Source: CAYWJT01 sp964458655
GTDB taxonomy: Bacteria; Acidobacteriota; Aminicenantia; Aminicenantales; Saccharicenantaceae
Reading direction: 5' to 3'
Length of the DNA: 64,000 nt
NCBI GenBank assembly: GCA_964458655.1
Contig: CAYWJT010000001.1
Coordinates: 1-64,000 of the forward strand
The stretch's first letter is position 1; each line of letters starts with the position of its first letter. Under the pieces are notes generated by a model. That model had not been told where the DNA came from. It searched no databases and worked only from the letters and a program-made list of their open reading frames with translations. Below, in pieces: positions 22,165 to 31,948 of the stretch. The position numbers and the translations under genes are program-made.

Positions 22165-25100
22165 TCACCGGATGGCGATCACGGCGCCCGTTGAATAGGC
22201 CGCGAACTCGGGAGCGTACATCGACTGCAAGGTAGCCGGCGCGGCCTTGAAGACGCCGGCCGTGGCGCAGCGCAGGCGGTGGCTGAGAGTGTATTCGCCC
22301 TGCGGCAGCCATTCGATGAAGAAGTTCGTGCCGCTGTCACGGACCTCCTCGTAGCGCGCCAGGCCCAGTTCCCACTTGTAGCCGGACCTGAGCGTCACGG
22401 GCTCGCAGCCGGCCGGCCGCGGGTCCCTGAGGTGCACGTATTCGGCCTGATGGCGGGCCCGGACCGAGAGCCGGACCTCGATTTCGTCGCCCACCGCGAG
22501 CGGCGCGCCCTCGCCGAGCGGCTTCAAGACGACTTCGCCGCCCCGCTTCTCGCGCTTGTAGTAGGCCCGGTCCACGGCGAACAGGTCGCCCTCGCTCTTT
22601 TCGGGCAGGCGGTCGGTGCTGAAGTGCCAGGTCGCGCTCGCGAAGGCCGGGCCCTTCCCGGTCTTCGTCAGGCGGACCTTCGCGCAGTCCGGCCCGAGCT
22701 TGTCGCCGGTTATTACAAGCCGGTTCTTCTTGCCGGTGTACCTGTCGGGCTCGAAGACGAAAGAGGCCTTCAGCCCGCAGGCTTCGGCCGTAACCGACTC
22801 CCGGACGGCCGGGCCGCCCGTCTCCTTCAGGAACCAGGCCACCGAGTAGAGGACCTCCGCCGTGGCCCTGGTCGATTTCCAGTGGTTGAGCTTCTTGTTG
22901 AGGAAGAGCCACTGGACGAGCCCCTCGCTCCGCCTGTCGGCCGGGTCGAGCTCGAGAAGAGTCCGCAACGCGAAGGCCTGGCTTTCGATGGTGTCGTTGT
23001 ACCAGAGCCAGGCGCGGTCCTCGGGCGCCCAGCTCGTCCCTTCGTCCTCGGTCGTCCTGGCGCTGTCCATGACGCTGTCCCAGACCAGGGCGGCGTCTTT
23101 CGCCCTGCCGGCCCGCTTGAGCGTCAGGGCCAGGAAGCCTTTGAGATAGGGCGAGTGCTCCTTCCAGTGTTTGAAACAAAAGTCCAGCATACGGGCGCGG
23201 TCGGCGGCCGTGAAAGAACCTTCCGTCCAATCCTGAGAGGGGAAGTTGCTGAGGACGTAGTTCAAGAAAGTCACGAACTCCCAGCCTGTGTCACGGGCCA
23301 TGAGGCCGGCCGTCATGTCGTCGAGATAGCGGCCATGCAGATATTTTAAGGCCCTGGCCACGGGTTCTTTCGGCACCTCAGCCCCGAACTCGAGGGCCTT
23401 GGAGAAGCCGTGGACGATGTAGAGGGTCATGTAGGGCGACGGCGGGCCGCCCGGCCACCAGGGGAAGGCCCCTGAGGCGAGCTGAGCGCCGAGCAGTTTC
23501 TCGAGGGACGCCTGCCTCTGGGCCGCGGCCGCCCTCGGGTCGAGGACCTTGGCCAGGTCCTCGCCGGCGTCCTTCCCGCCCCGGGCGGCGTCGAGCCAGG
23601 GGGTCTCTTCGAGCGACATCTTGCGGTTGGGGTCGGCGGCCTCGAAGGCCTCGTAGGCCGTTTCCCGCTTGCTCAATTCCCGGGCCATGCGCTCGACCTG
23701 CGGGTACCGGCTGTAGAGGCTGGTCAGGATGCCGGTCGCGAGGAAGCGGTTCAGGGTCTGTTCGGTGCACTCGTAGGGATAGTTGACGAGGTAAGGCAGG
23801 GCCTCGAGCAGTCCATAGAAAAGTTGGGCGTCGACGGTGACGACGAGCTGTTCATTAAGCAGCGTCGGGTCGCCGGACCGCGCCATGTCCTCGAAGACGA
23901 GCTCGCGCGGCTTGCCTTCCTTGAGCGCCGCGAAACGCGACTGGACGAGGTGCATCCGGCCCGGCAGCACGGGCAGGGGACGGAGCTCGCCGTCGGACAT
24001 GTCGCCGGCCCGCGCCATGACCTTGAAGGCCGCCGTGCCGACCCGGACGGGCGCTGTCAGCGGGAAGCTCACCGTCGTCCCGGCGCCGGGTTTGACCGTG
24101 AACGGCCGCAGCGGGACGCTTTCCGGCAGCCCGAAGGCCGGGGCCAGGTTCATGCCGGTCAGGGGGTCGCTCACTTCGAGCGCGACTTCGCCGGCCAGCT
24201 CCCGGCCGCCGGCGTTGTTGACCACGACGCGCAGTTCGGCCGAGTCTTCCTCTCGCAGGAAGCGCGGCAGGTAGGGCCGGACCACGAGCTCCTTGACGGT
24301 CCGGGCCTCGGCCTCGAGCGAACCCGCCTCGAGTTCGCGCGTGACGGCATGGACGAAGACGCGCCATGACGTGACCGAGTCGGGCACGCTGAACTCGATG
24401 GCGGCCGTGCCGTCGTCGCCCGTGAGAAGATGCGGCTGCCAGAAGGCCGTCTCGGCGAAGTCGGAGCGCGGCGCGGACGGCGGTCCAGGCCGGACCAGGC
24501 CCATCTCTTCGTGGACCGTGATCTCTTCCCGAATTTCAGGAGTCAGCGTCTTGGCCGCCACGCTCCTGGGCGCCTCGGCTCCCACGGTGGCATCGACTTC
24601 GCCCACAACGCCGCCCAGGACCCCGCCGACGACCCCTCCCTCGATTCCGATAGAAGAGAGTCTTCCCGGCCCTCCGACGCCGTATCCGGAGATGGAGAGC
24701 AGACGGTCCTCCCGGAAGGCGGGGCTGGCCGGGATCTTCCGCCATCCCCGGTCGGATTCGAACAAGGTCCAGGCCGTCCCCAGCGCCGCCTTCCATAGGC
24801 TCGCGCCGGTCCGGTCCGCGTAGAGCGCCGATACCCGCGGCGGCCGGTGCGTCTCGAAAAGGTCGAGGCTGCGGTCGTACATGTAGGCCAGGAGCTCGGC
24901 CGCGCCCTTCTCAGCCGGCCGGCCGTCAGGCGTCTTCACCGTCACTTTCCATGTTTCGCGGGCGCCGGGCGCGATCCTGTCACGAAAGGTCGCGAACGAT
25001 ATCCTGAGCTCTTTGTTGTCCCAGGGCACCAGGACCGAGGCGGCCTCGCTCATGAACTGGTGGTCGCGAACGGCGCAGGCCGAAACGCTGAAGCCGCCCC

Positions 25101-28100
25101 GGAGCTCCTCGGTCACGGCCACCTCGATGACGCTGCCGTCCGTTCCGGCCTCGAGGCGGCGGCTTTCCAGGAGTCGGCCGCCGCTCCAGATCTCGAAGAG
25201 GACAGGCTGGCCCGCCCAGCCGCTCGCGACGAGGAGGCGGGCCGTCCCGCCGACCGGAACGCTGGGCTTCTCGGCCCTGACGACGAGCGGCAGCTTGAGC
25301 TCCGGGCCGCTTCTACCGGCCGTGAGGAAGTCGAGCCTGTCGCGCGCCGCCGCGCCGAAGTCGTCCTTCGTTTCGTAGATGAAGCGGTAGGCCCCGGCCG
25401 GGAGCGCCGGGACGCTTACGGCCGCCCGGCCGGAGGCGTCGTGCTCGACCGCGCCGCGGGCCGCTTCCGGTCCCTGCGCCCACACGGCCAGGATGTCTTC
25501 GGAGGCGCATGACTCCCAGCGCGGCCGCAGGCGGTCGCCCGGTGTCGGCGGAAAAGCCGGGTCTTCAGGGCCCGGACCGGGCGGCAGGGGCTGGTCGGCG
25601 GGAAGGAGGGTTCCGACGGGCTGGATGAGCCGGACCACGCGCCAGCCGCCTTTGCCGGGCCTGGGCGTCCCGTCGAGGTCCGTCCGCGAGATCGTGAACG
25701 AGGCCTCCCGGCCAGAAGGGAAGAAGCCGCTCCCGGCTTCGACCCGGGCCTCGACGCCGACGAAGCCCAGCCGGAAGGCGCGCTCCGCGGAACGGGTTTC
25801 GCCGCCCTCGTCCGTGACGTCCGCCGAAAGCGAGTATAGGTAAGAAATCCCTTCCGCCTCGCCTTCCCGTGTCTCTTCGGCCCTGGGCGTGAACTCTACC
25901 AGGCAGGAGCCGTCATCGCCCGTCTTCGCCCGGCCGCCGGCCACGACCCGGCTCGGACCGGACGGGTTACGCCGCCGCCATCGGGGGTTGAAGACCGGTT
26001 CGCGCCGCACCTGCCAGACGACCTCGCCGCCCGCGACCGGGAGGCCGAAATAATAGCGGGCTTCGAGCTTGAGCTTCGCCGGGCGGTTCAAGCGCAGCGG
26101 CTTGTCCGGGTCCTTCACCGAAACCTCGAAGGTCGGCCTTTTGTATTCTTCGACGCGGATGCGGGCCCGTCCCGCGGGCGAGGCCCGCAGGCTCCAGCTG
26201 CCGAGCGGACGGCCCGCGGCCGGGATGACGAATTCGCCGCCGGCCGTTCCGAAGCCGTTGGTCACGACCGAGGCCTGGGCGACCTCCTCGGAGTTGTCGT
26301 CCTCGAGCCGGACGGTAACCGTCGCCCCGGCGGCGGGCGAGAGGCGTCCGAGGTCGCGCCGGCTGCTGTAGGCCAGGACCTTCCAGCGCACCTTCTGACC
26401 CGGCCGGTAGACCGACCGGTCGGTATATATGAGCGAGGCCCGTGTTTCCCGGGCTTCCGGCCTTCTTCTGAAGAAGGAAAGGAACTTGGTGCTGAAAGCC
26501 AGGTCCCGGCCCTTTCTGGCTGTTATGAAATAGCCGCCGTGTTTCTCGCGCGCCGCGAACCAGGCCCGGCCTTCTCCGTCGGTCGTCCGAGACTCGAGCT
26601 TCTCCAAGCCTTTTCCCCAGGAAAAGGAGAAGAGAGCGACCTCGGCTCCGGGGACGGGAAGCCCCGAACTCCCGGAAACGGCCTGGACCTCAACCCTTCC
26701 GGTCCCTGACTCTTCCCCGTCCCGGCGGATGAGAAGGACGATGTCGCTGACGCAAATACCCAGGCCGACGACCTTGTTTTCCGGCCCGGCGAAGTCCTCC
26801 TTTGCCGACGCGGCCAGGAGATAGAGGCCCGGTTTCAAATCTCCGGGCAGCAGTGAGTAGGTGAAGTGTTCCCGGTAATCGGCTCTAGCGTCCAGGTCGA
26901 CGCGCCATTCGGCGTCCGGACGGCGGCTCTCGGCCGCTTTGCGCGCGTCTTCGCCCTCTGGGAAAAGGAGGCGGTTCTTCGCGTCCTTGAGCAGCGCTTC
27001 GGCGTCCAGGGCGAAGGCCCGGATGAAAAGATGGTCGAGGTTCTTGTGGCTTATGCGGATGGAACGCCGTCCCGGCGAGTCGTTCTCCATGGCCTTGACG
27101 TTGAAATCTGGCGCTTCGATTGCCCGGACGACGTGAAGACAGCGCCGTCCGCCGGGAGAATCGGGGAACCGCTTGACGCCTTCCAGGGCGATTTCGCGGG
27201 CCCTGACGAGGGCGCCGGGGTATTCTTCCTTGCCTTCATGATCAGCGAGCAGGGCCTGGCCGGCCGCCCACCAGGCATGCTTGCGGTTCGAGGAGGAAGC
27301 CAGGAACGCGGCCAGGTGCCGTTTGATCAGTGCTTGGCTCTCGCCGCTCTCGAAAGCGTCGAAGAGGGCCCGGACGAGCTCGAAGCGCGCCTCGAGCGCC
27401 GCCTCGAACCTGCCTGAACGCCTGCTCCAGGCTTCGTGCTCGCCGAGAAGCGCGGCGAGCTTTTCCACGGGATGGGCTGAAGGCGAAGACAGGACGGCGG
27501 CCGCGTTCTCGGACCGGGTCTTTCCGGCCTCGGCCAGAAGGCCCTTGAGGTCGACGAGCCAGGTTTCGTCCATCTGGCGCGGCGCCCAGAAGCTCTTGTC
27601 GGCGAGCAGGCGGGCGAGGTGGTAGACCACGGCGTCGCGAAGTGCGTCGCGCACGCCGGCCGGGTACTCGCCGGCCTTCCAGAAATCGGGGAGGTCGGCC
27701 GTCTTGAGGCCGGCCAGCTTCTCCCGGTCCTTCCAGACCCTGAGGAGCGCGTCCCAGCCCTCGGCGAAGATCTGGTCCCTGGTCCAGGACTTCAGGTCGA
27801 GAGGCTCCCGGGATTCGACGCGCTCCCGCTCGCTTATCTCCCACGAATAGGCACGGTAGTAATCCATGAGGGACTGGCCGTAGAAGAGGTCGAGCATGTC
27901 GCGCTCGAGAGGGGATTCGGGCCAGGGCTCGGACTTGAAAAAGCGGACCGCCGTCTCGTAGCCGTGCAGGGCGGAGCGGAGCCCGCCTTCCTTTATAAGC
28001 GACCAGGCCCAGAGCGCTGCGTCGCCGGACTTCCTGGCTTCGGCCCGTGCGCGGGCGCATTCGGCCGCCGCCTCCTCGAACTTCTGCTCCTCGATGAGCT

Positions 28101-28395
28101 TCTCAACGGCCTTTCGCGCGGCTTCGGAAACGGCCCGGGCCTGGTCCCGGACCGGGCTCCTATCCTGGAAGGCCGGCTCAGGCGGCGGGGGAGGGGACGT
28201 CGGCTCTTCCGCCGCGGACAGGGTCGGCGCGACGCGTCCCGCGGAAAGCGGGCAGGTGTTGTTCCGGCCGGCCGCCAGGATGCCGGCTGCCAGCAAGGCC
28301 GCGAGGAGGGTTACCGCGGGGACGGACGGCCCGGCGCCTCCCCGATCACGCTTCGCGAGTGTCGGTCCACGTCCTGATGAATCGCCCATAGCCAC
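22165..28395 (-). CDS. Giant alpha-2-macroglobulin family protein with thioester motif
   Basis: 2076 aa. An N-terminal hydrophobic segment (about 28-43) directs export. Helical repeats cover about 85-450. The MG2-like domain is near 650 (YTDRSVYRPGQKVRWKV). The bait region is around 1230-1260. The A2M core domain begins FAETAFWQPHLLTGDDG. The thioester motif C-T-E-Q lies in YPYECTEQTLNRF near 1541, followed by a terpenoid-cyclase-like thioester domain and a receptor-type C-terminus. Bacterial A2M traps proteases that cut its bait. The bait here holds a repeated GGVVGGVLGGVVG stretch, low in complexity. Usually the partner penicillin-binding protein PbpC is adjacent; none is seen. GGAGG precedes the first ATG. 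Confidence 0.9.
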   Translation of the reverse strand: MAMGDSSGRGPTLAKRDRGGAGPSVPAVTLLAALLAAGILAAGRNNTCPLSAGRVAPTLSAAEEPTSPPPPPEPAFQDRSPVRDQARAVSEAARKAVEKLIEEQKFEEAAAECARARAEARKSGDAALWAWSLIKEGGLRSALHGYETAVRFFKSEPWPESPLERDMLDLFYGQSLMDYYRAYSWEISERERVESREPLDLKSWTRDQIFAEGWDALLRVWKDREKLAGLKTADLPDFWKAGEYPAGVRDALRDAVVYHLARLLADKSFWAPRQMDETWLVDLKGLLAEAGKTRSENAAAVLSSPSAHPVEKLAALLGEHEAWSRRSGRFEAALEARFELVRALFDAFESGESQALIKRHLAAFLASSSNRKHAWWAAGQALLADHEGKEEYPGALVRAREIALEGVKRFPDSPGGRRCLHVVRAIEAPDFNVKAMENDSPGRRSIRISHKNLDHLFIRAFALDAEALLKDAKNRLLFPEGEDARKAAESRRPDAEWRVDLDARADYREHFTYSLLPGDLKPGLYLLAASAKEDFAGPENKVVGLGICVSDIVLLIRRDGEESGTGRVEVQAVSGSSGLPVPGAEVALFSFSWGKGLEKLESRTTDGEGRAWFAAREKHGGYFITARKGRDLAFSTKFLSFFRRRPEARETRASLIYTDRSVYRPGQKVRWKVLAYSSRRDLGRLSPAAGATVTVRLEDDNSEEVAQASVVTNGFGTAGGEFVIPAAGRPLGSWSLRASPAGRARIRVEEYKRPTFEVSVKDPDKPLRLNRPAKLKLEARYYFGLPVAGGEVVWQVRREPVFNPRWRRRNPSGPSRVVAGGRAKTGDDGSCLVEFTPRAEETREGEAEGISYLYSLSADVTDEGGETRSAERAFRLGFVGVEARVEAGSGFFPSGREASFTISRTDLDGTPRPGKGGWRVVRLIQPVGTLLPADQPLPPGPGPEDPAFPPTPGDRLRPRWESCASEDILAVWAQGPEAARGAVEHDASGRAAVSVPALPAGAYRFIYETKDDFGAAARDRLDFLTAGRSGPELKLPLVVRAEKPSVPVGGTARLLVASGWAGQPVLFEIWSGGRLLESRRLEAGTDGSVIEVAVTEELRGGFSVSACAVRDHQFMSEAASVLVPWDNKELRISFATFRDRIAPGARETWKVTVKTPDGRPAEKGAAELLAYMYDRSLDLFETHRPPRVSALYADRTGASLWKAALGTAWTLFESDRGWRKIPASPAFREDRLLSISGYGVGGPGRLSSIGIEGGVVGGVLGGVVGEVDATVGAEAPRSVAAKTLTPEIREEITVHEEMGLVRPGPPSAPRSDFAETAFWQPHLLTGDDGTAAIEFSVPDSVTSWRVFVHAVTRELEAGSLEAEARTVKELVVRPYLPRFLREEDSAELRVVVNNAGGRELAGEVALEVSDPLTGMNLAPAFGLPESVPLRPFTVKPGAGTTVSFPLTAPVRVGTAAFKVMARAGDMSDGELRPLPVLPGRMHLVQSRFAALKEGKPRELVFEDMARSGDPTLLNEQLVVTVDAQLFYGLLEALPYLVNYPYECTEQTLNRFLATGILTSLYSRYPQVERMARELSKRETAYEAFEAADPNRKMSLEETPWLDAARGGKDAGEDLAKVLDPRAAAAQRQASLEKLLGAQLASGAFPWWPGGPPSPYMTLYIVHGFSKALEFGAEVPKEPVARALKYLHGRYLDDMTAGLMARDTGWEFVTFLNYVLSNFPSQDWTEGSFTAADRARMLDFCFKHWKEHSPYLKGFLALTLKRAGRAKDAALVWDSVMDSARTTEDEGTSWAPEDRAWLWYNDTIESQAFALRTLLELDPADRRSEGLVQWLFLNKKLNHWKSTRATAEVLYSVAWFLKETGGPAVRESVTAEACGLKASFVFEPDRYTGKKNRLVITGDKLGPDCAKVRLTKTGKGPAFASATWHFSTDRLPEKSEGDLFAVDRAYYKREKRGGEVVLKPLGEGAPLAVGDEIEVRLSVRARHQAEYVHLRDPRPAGCEPVTLRSGYKWELGLARYEEVRDSGTNFFIEWLPQGEYTLSHRLRCATAGVFKAAPATLQSMYAPEFAAYSTGAVIAIR

Positions 28396-28532
28396 CTCCG
28401 CGGTTCGGCCGACGTTTCGAGGGCCGTGAAACCGGCTCCCATATCAATGATACAACACGGCCCGAGGAATATTCCAAATGACTTGCTTTGGGGCGGGGCT
28501 CATGGCCCGGCCGGGCGGAGCACATCGGCCGC

Positions 28533-31500
28533 CTAACGCAGTTCCTTTAGCCTTATGTTCCGGAACTCGACCCGAGAGCCGTGGCCGAGAAAGCCGATAT
28601 TGCCGCTCGCCCGTCCGAGCCCGGGATGCTCCCGGCCGTCCATGGCGCCGCCGGCAGAAGCCTCGTCGAGGTCGCCGTCGACGACGGTTACGCCGTTCAC
28701 CGTCACCCTGACACGGCGGCCCTGGACCGTGATCTCCTCGCTGTTCCACTCGCCGGGCGGCCTGAGCGTGCCGCGCCGAGCCGGGATGACGCCGTAGACC
28801 GAGCCGTGGTACTGGTAGGGCTTGAGGTCCCAGTAGAGCGGCGAGCCGTCCTCGAGGACCTGCACCTCCATACCCGTGTAGGCGATGTCGCCTTCGAGCG
28901 GCGCCCGGATGCCGACGCCGTTGTTCGCCGCCGGATGAAGCTTGAACTCGAAGCGCAGGACGAAGTCGGAGAACTCCCGCTCCGTGAACAGGTTGCCGCT
29001 TTTGGCTTCCGGGAGGACGACGAGCCGGCCGGCCTCGACGGCGCAGCCTTCCCGGGCGCCGGTCCAGCCTTCGAGGTCGCGCCCGTCGAAGAGCGGCTGG
29101 AAGCCGTCGGCCTTTTCGAGCTCGTCGAGCTCAGGCGGCCGGTCAGGGTCGCGCGGGATCTCGCGGACCCAGATGTTGCGGAACCAGAGCGGGTTGCCGT
29201 GGGCCTGTAATTCTATCTGCCCTATCGGATATATGGGTTTGTCCCTCTCCCAGTAGTTCTCGAGGGCCGTGTTGTCGACCACCATGACGTCGTTGAGATA
29301 GACCGTCACCCGGTCGCCGATCATGATGATGCGGAAGGAGTTCCACTCGCCGACCGGCCGGTCGGCCCTGGCCAGAGGACGGCTCGGACCTTTTTGGTTG
29401 TTGTACAAACCGCCTGAGCCGACCGGGTTCGCGTCCGCGTCCCAGATCTGGACCTGGGGCGAGCCGCGCAGGTAGATGCCGCTGTCGCCGCCCTTCTCGA
29501 TTTTCCAGTCCACCAGGAGCTCGAAGTCGCCGTAGTCCTTCGCCGTGCACAGGCTCTCGCCTCCGCCGTCGAAGAACAGGGCGCCGTTCTCGACGCGCCA
29601 GTGGGCCCGCATCCTTTCGTCGGCTTCGGCCTGGGCTTTGGCCAGCTCGGCCGGGCTCATCGCGGCGCGGCGCGGCGGGTCGGCCACCAGGCCCTTCCAG
29701 CCTGAGAGGTCCCGGCCGTTCCAGAGGGGCGTGAAGCCGCCTTCCCTCAGCCTTTCTTCGATGAGCTCTTCGAGCCTCTTCTTTTCTTCAGGGTCGGTCG
29801 CGCCGGCCTCGACGCGCCTGAGGATGGAGACGGCCTCGTGGCCGGAAAGCCAGCGCTCCTCGGGCGCCTGCTCGGAAGCGATGCTGAGCAGGGCCGAAAC
29901 GGCGGCCGGCCGCAGCTCGGCGCTCGGAAGATAGGACGCCAGGAGCCTGAAGGCGCCGGGCTCGCGCATCCGGCCCAGGGCCCGGAGCAGCACGGCCTTG
30001 TCCGCCTCGGACTTGACGGCGTCGAGGGCCTGCTTGAAAAGCTCGAGCTTGCGCCAAGCCGGTTGGCGCGACTCAACCGCCAGCCGGCCGTAGCCTTCGA
30101 GCAGGACGAGCAGGTCGCGCCTGGAAGCGGCCTCCAGGGCGCTCTTCAGCAAGACGGGCGCGGCGGCCTCGTCCGGCCATCTGGAAAGAGCGAAATAGGC
30201 CGCGGTCCGCGTCTGCGGGTCCGGGCTTCGGGTCTCGGCTAGGACGCGGCCGAGGCCGAGTTCGCCGCCGACGCGCGGCAGGAGCCTGAGCAAAGCGGCC
30301 CGGCCGGCGGGCTGGGCCCGCTCGAGGAGCCCGAGCAGGCGGGCCGCCCGTTCATCAGGGGCGCGGTCCTTGCCCGTGGCCCTGACCAGCGCCTCCTGCA
30401 GGCTTACGGTCTCCTCGCTCTCGGATGCCGCCGTCAGGAGCCCGGCCAGGCGCTCGAGGTCGTCTTCGCCCGCCGTTTTGACGAGCGCCCGGCAGGCCGC
30501 GGCCCGCACCGCGGGGTCCTGGTCGGCCGCCGAGCGGAAGACGAGTTCGGCCGCTTCCCGGGCCGCCTTCTCTCCGAGCACGTCCAGGACCATGACCTTG
30601 GATGCCGGCGGGCATTTTTCGAACGCGGAGGCCAGTTCAGACGAGACGCGTTCCGCCGGGAAAGAGAGAAAGGCCGATTTGAGCGCCGCGAGCTCCGCCT
30701 CGCTCCTGTCCGTGCCGAGGAACGCCAGCAGGTCCGGCAGGAATCCGTCCTGCCAGGCGCCGGGCACCGCTTCGAGCGCCGCCAGCCTGACGCGCTCGTC
30801 GGCGTCGGCGAGCGCCGTTTTTATGAAAGGAACGGCCGCGGCGGGCTTCTTGCGGCCTATGTGCCGCGCGACCTCGGCCCTGACCTCGGCCGGCCCGCTC
30901 CGCGCTTTTTCGATAAGGAGTGGCAAGATGTCCGCGTCTTCGAAGCGCAGCGAGAACTCGAGCGCCGCGGCCCGGAGCGTCGGGCGGTCTCTTTCGAGGG
31001 CCCGCAGAACTTCCTTTACGGCCGCTTCTTTCGGCTGCAGCTCGAGCAGGAGTTCGAGCGCCGCCGTCGCTGCCGCGCACTCCGGCCCGCTCGCGTAGAA
31101 CTCGAGGATGTCCCGGGCCATGCCCACGGCTTCTCCGGCCCGGCCTGCCTCGGCCAGTCTTCGGGCGAAAAGGAGGTAGAGCGAGGGCGCGCGGTTCCTT
31201 TCGTGGGCGGGCGCGGCGATCTTGGCCGCGGACAGGACCTGCCGGGCCGCCGGGTCGCCGATATTGGCCAGCGCGTAGAGAGCGGCTTCGCGCACCGCCG
31301 GCTCCGCGCTGGCAGCGAACGGGATGAGCCTGGGCACGGCTGCCTTCGACCTCAGCTCTCCGAGGGCCTTGATTATCGCCGGCAAGGAAGACGCGCCCGC
31401 CCGGCCCAGGGCTCTGAGCAGTTCCCGGCCGGCTTCAGGGCCGCCGATCGTCGTCAGGGCCCTGGCCGCCGGGTCCGCGAGGTCCGGGTCGGCGAGATAG

Positions 31501-31925
31501 CGGGCCAGCGGTCTTACCGCCTCGCGGCCTCCCGCAAGCTCGACCTGGGAGATGAGGAAGGCCCGGACTTCCTTTTCTTTGGAGGCCCGGAGGCCGTCCA
31601 TGACCGCATCGAGGAAGCCCTTCCTCTCCTTTTCGCGTCCCGCCGGGCCGACGTAGACGGCCAGGCCGTTCAGGGCGAACCTAACCGCGGCGTCGTCGCC
31701 ACGGCCGGCGGGAAGGAGCCTGCGGCAGAGCTCGCGGACCGCTCCCGGCCCCAACTTCAGGAGCTCGGCCGACAGGGCCTCCTTTTCCCGGCCGCTTTGC
31801 GCCGGGTACCCGGCGAGGAGCCGGCTCACCTCCGCCGCCGTGTCCTGCCGGCTCACGGGAACCGCTTCGAGGAGCGGCGCGAAAAACAGCAGGCCGAGCA
31901 GGACGGCCGGGACCGCTTTCTTCAT
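28533..31925 (-). CDS. Secreted HEAT-repeat protein with two DUF1080 domains
   Basis: 1130 aa. Signal peptide 1-21 (VPAVLLGLLFFAPLLEAVP). HEAT-like helical repeats fill about 25-715. Two consecutive 3-keto-disaccharide hydrolase (DUF1080, LamG-like) domains follow: one from about 728 (GFTPLWNGRDLSGWKGL) and one from about 942 (FQPLFDGRDLEGWTGA). Each has the AVEAGRL/VENGALFFDGG and ENYWERDKPIYPIGQIELQ-type strands. DUF1080 proteins cleave 3-keto-glycosides made by Gfo/Idh-type 3-dehydrogenases. The gene 23 bases upstream encodes such an oxidoreductase, so the two likely form one pathway. Start at 31925 (GGAGG); the longer frame to 32090 overlaps the oxidoreductase and is rejected. Confidence 0.87.
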   Translation of the reverse strand: MKKAVPAVLLGLLFFAPLLEAVPVSRQDTAAEVSRLLAGYPAQSGREKEALSAELLKLGPGAVRELCRRLLPAGRGDDAAVRFALNGLAVYVGPAGREKERKGFLDAVMDGLRASKEKEVRAFLISQVELAGGREAVRPLARYLADPDLADPAARALTTIGGPEAGRELLRALGRAGASSLPAIIKALGELRSKAAVPRLIPFAASAEPAVREAALYALANIGDPAARQVLSAAKIAAPAHERNRAPSLYLLFARRLAEAGRAGEAVGMARDILEFYASGPECAAATAALELLLELQPKEAAVKEVLRALERDRPTLRAAALEFSLRFEDADILPLLIEKARSGPAEVRAEVARHIGRKKPAAAVPFIKTALADADERVRLAALEAVPGAWQDGFLPDLLAFLGTDRSEAELAALKSAFLSFPAERVSSELASAFEKCPPASKVMVLDVLGEKAAREAAELVFRSAADQDPAVRAAACRALVKTAGEDDLERLAGLLTAASESEETVSLQEALVRATGKDRAPDERAARLLGLLERAQPAGRAALLRLLPRVGGELGLGRVLAETRSPDPQTRTAAYFALSRWPDEAAAPVLLKSALEAASRRDLLVLLEGYGRLAVESRQPAWRKLELFKQALDAVKSEADKAVLLRALGRMREPGAFRLLASYLPSAELRPAAVSALLSIASEQAPEERWLSGHEAVSILRRVEAGATDPEEKKRLEELIEERLREGGFTPLWNGRDLSGWKGLVADPPRRAAMSPAELAKAQAEADERMRAHWRVENGALFFDGGGESLCTAKDYGDFELLVDWKIEKGGDSGIYLRGSPQVQIWDADANPVGSGGLYNNQKGPSRPLARADRPVGEWNSFRIIMIGDRVTVYLNDVMVVDNTALENYWERDKPIYPIGQIELQAHGNPLWFRNIWVREIPRDPDRPPELDELEKADGFQPLFDGRDLEGWTGAREGCAVEAGRLVVLPEAKSGNLFTEREFSDFVLRFEFKLHPAANNGVGIRAPLEGDIAYTGMEVQVLEDGSPLYWDLKPYQYHGSVYGVIPARRGTLRPPGEWNSEEITVQGRRVRVTVNGVTVVDGDLDEASAGGAMDGREHPGLGRASGNIGFLGHGSRVEFRNIRLKELR

Positions 31926-31948
31926 CGAACCTCCGGCGTTCTTCCGGG

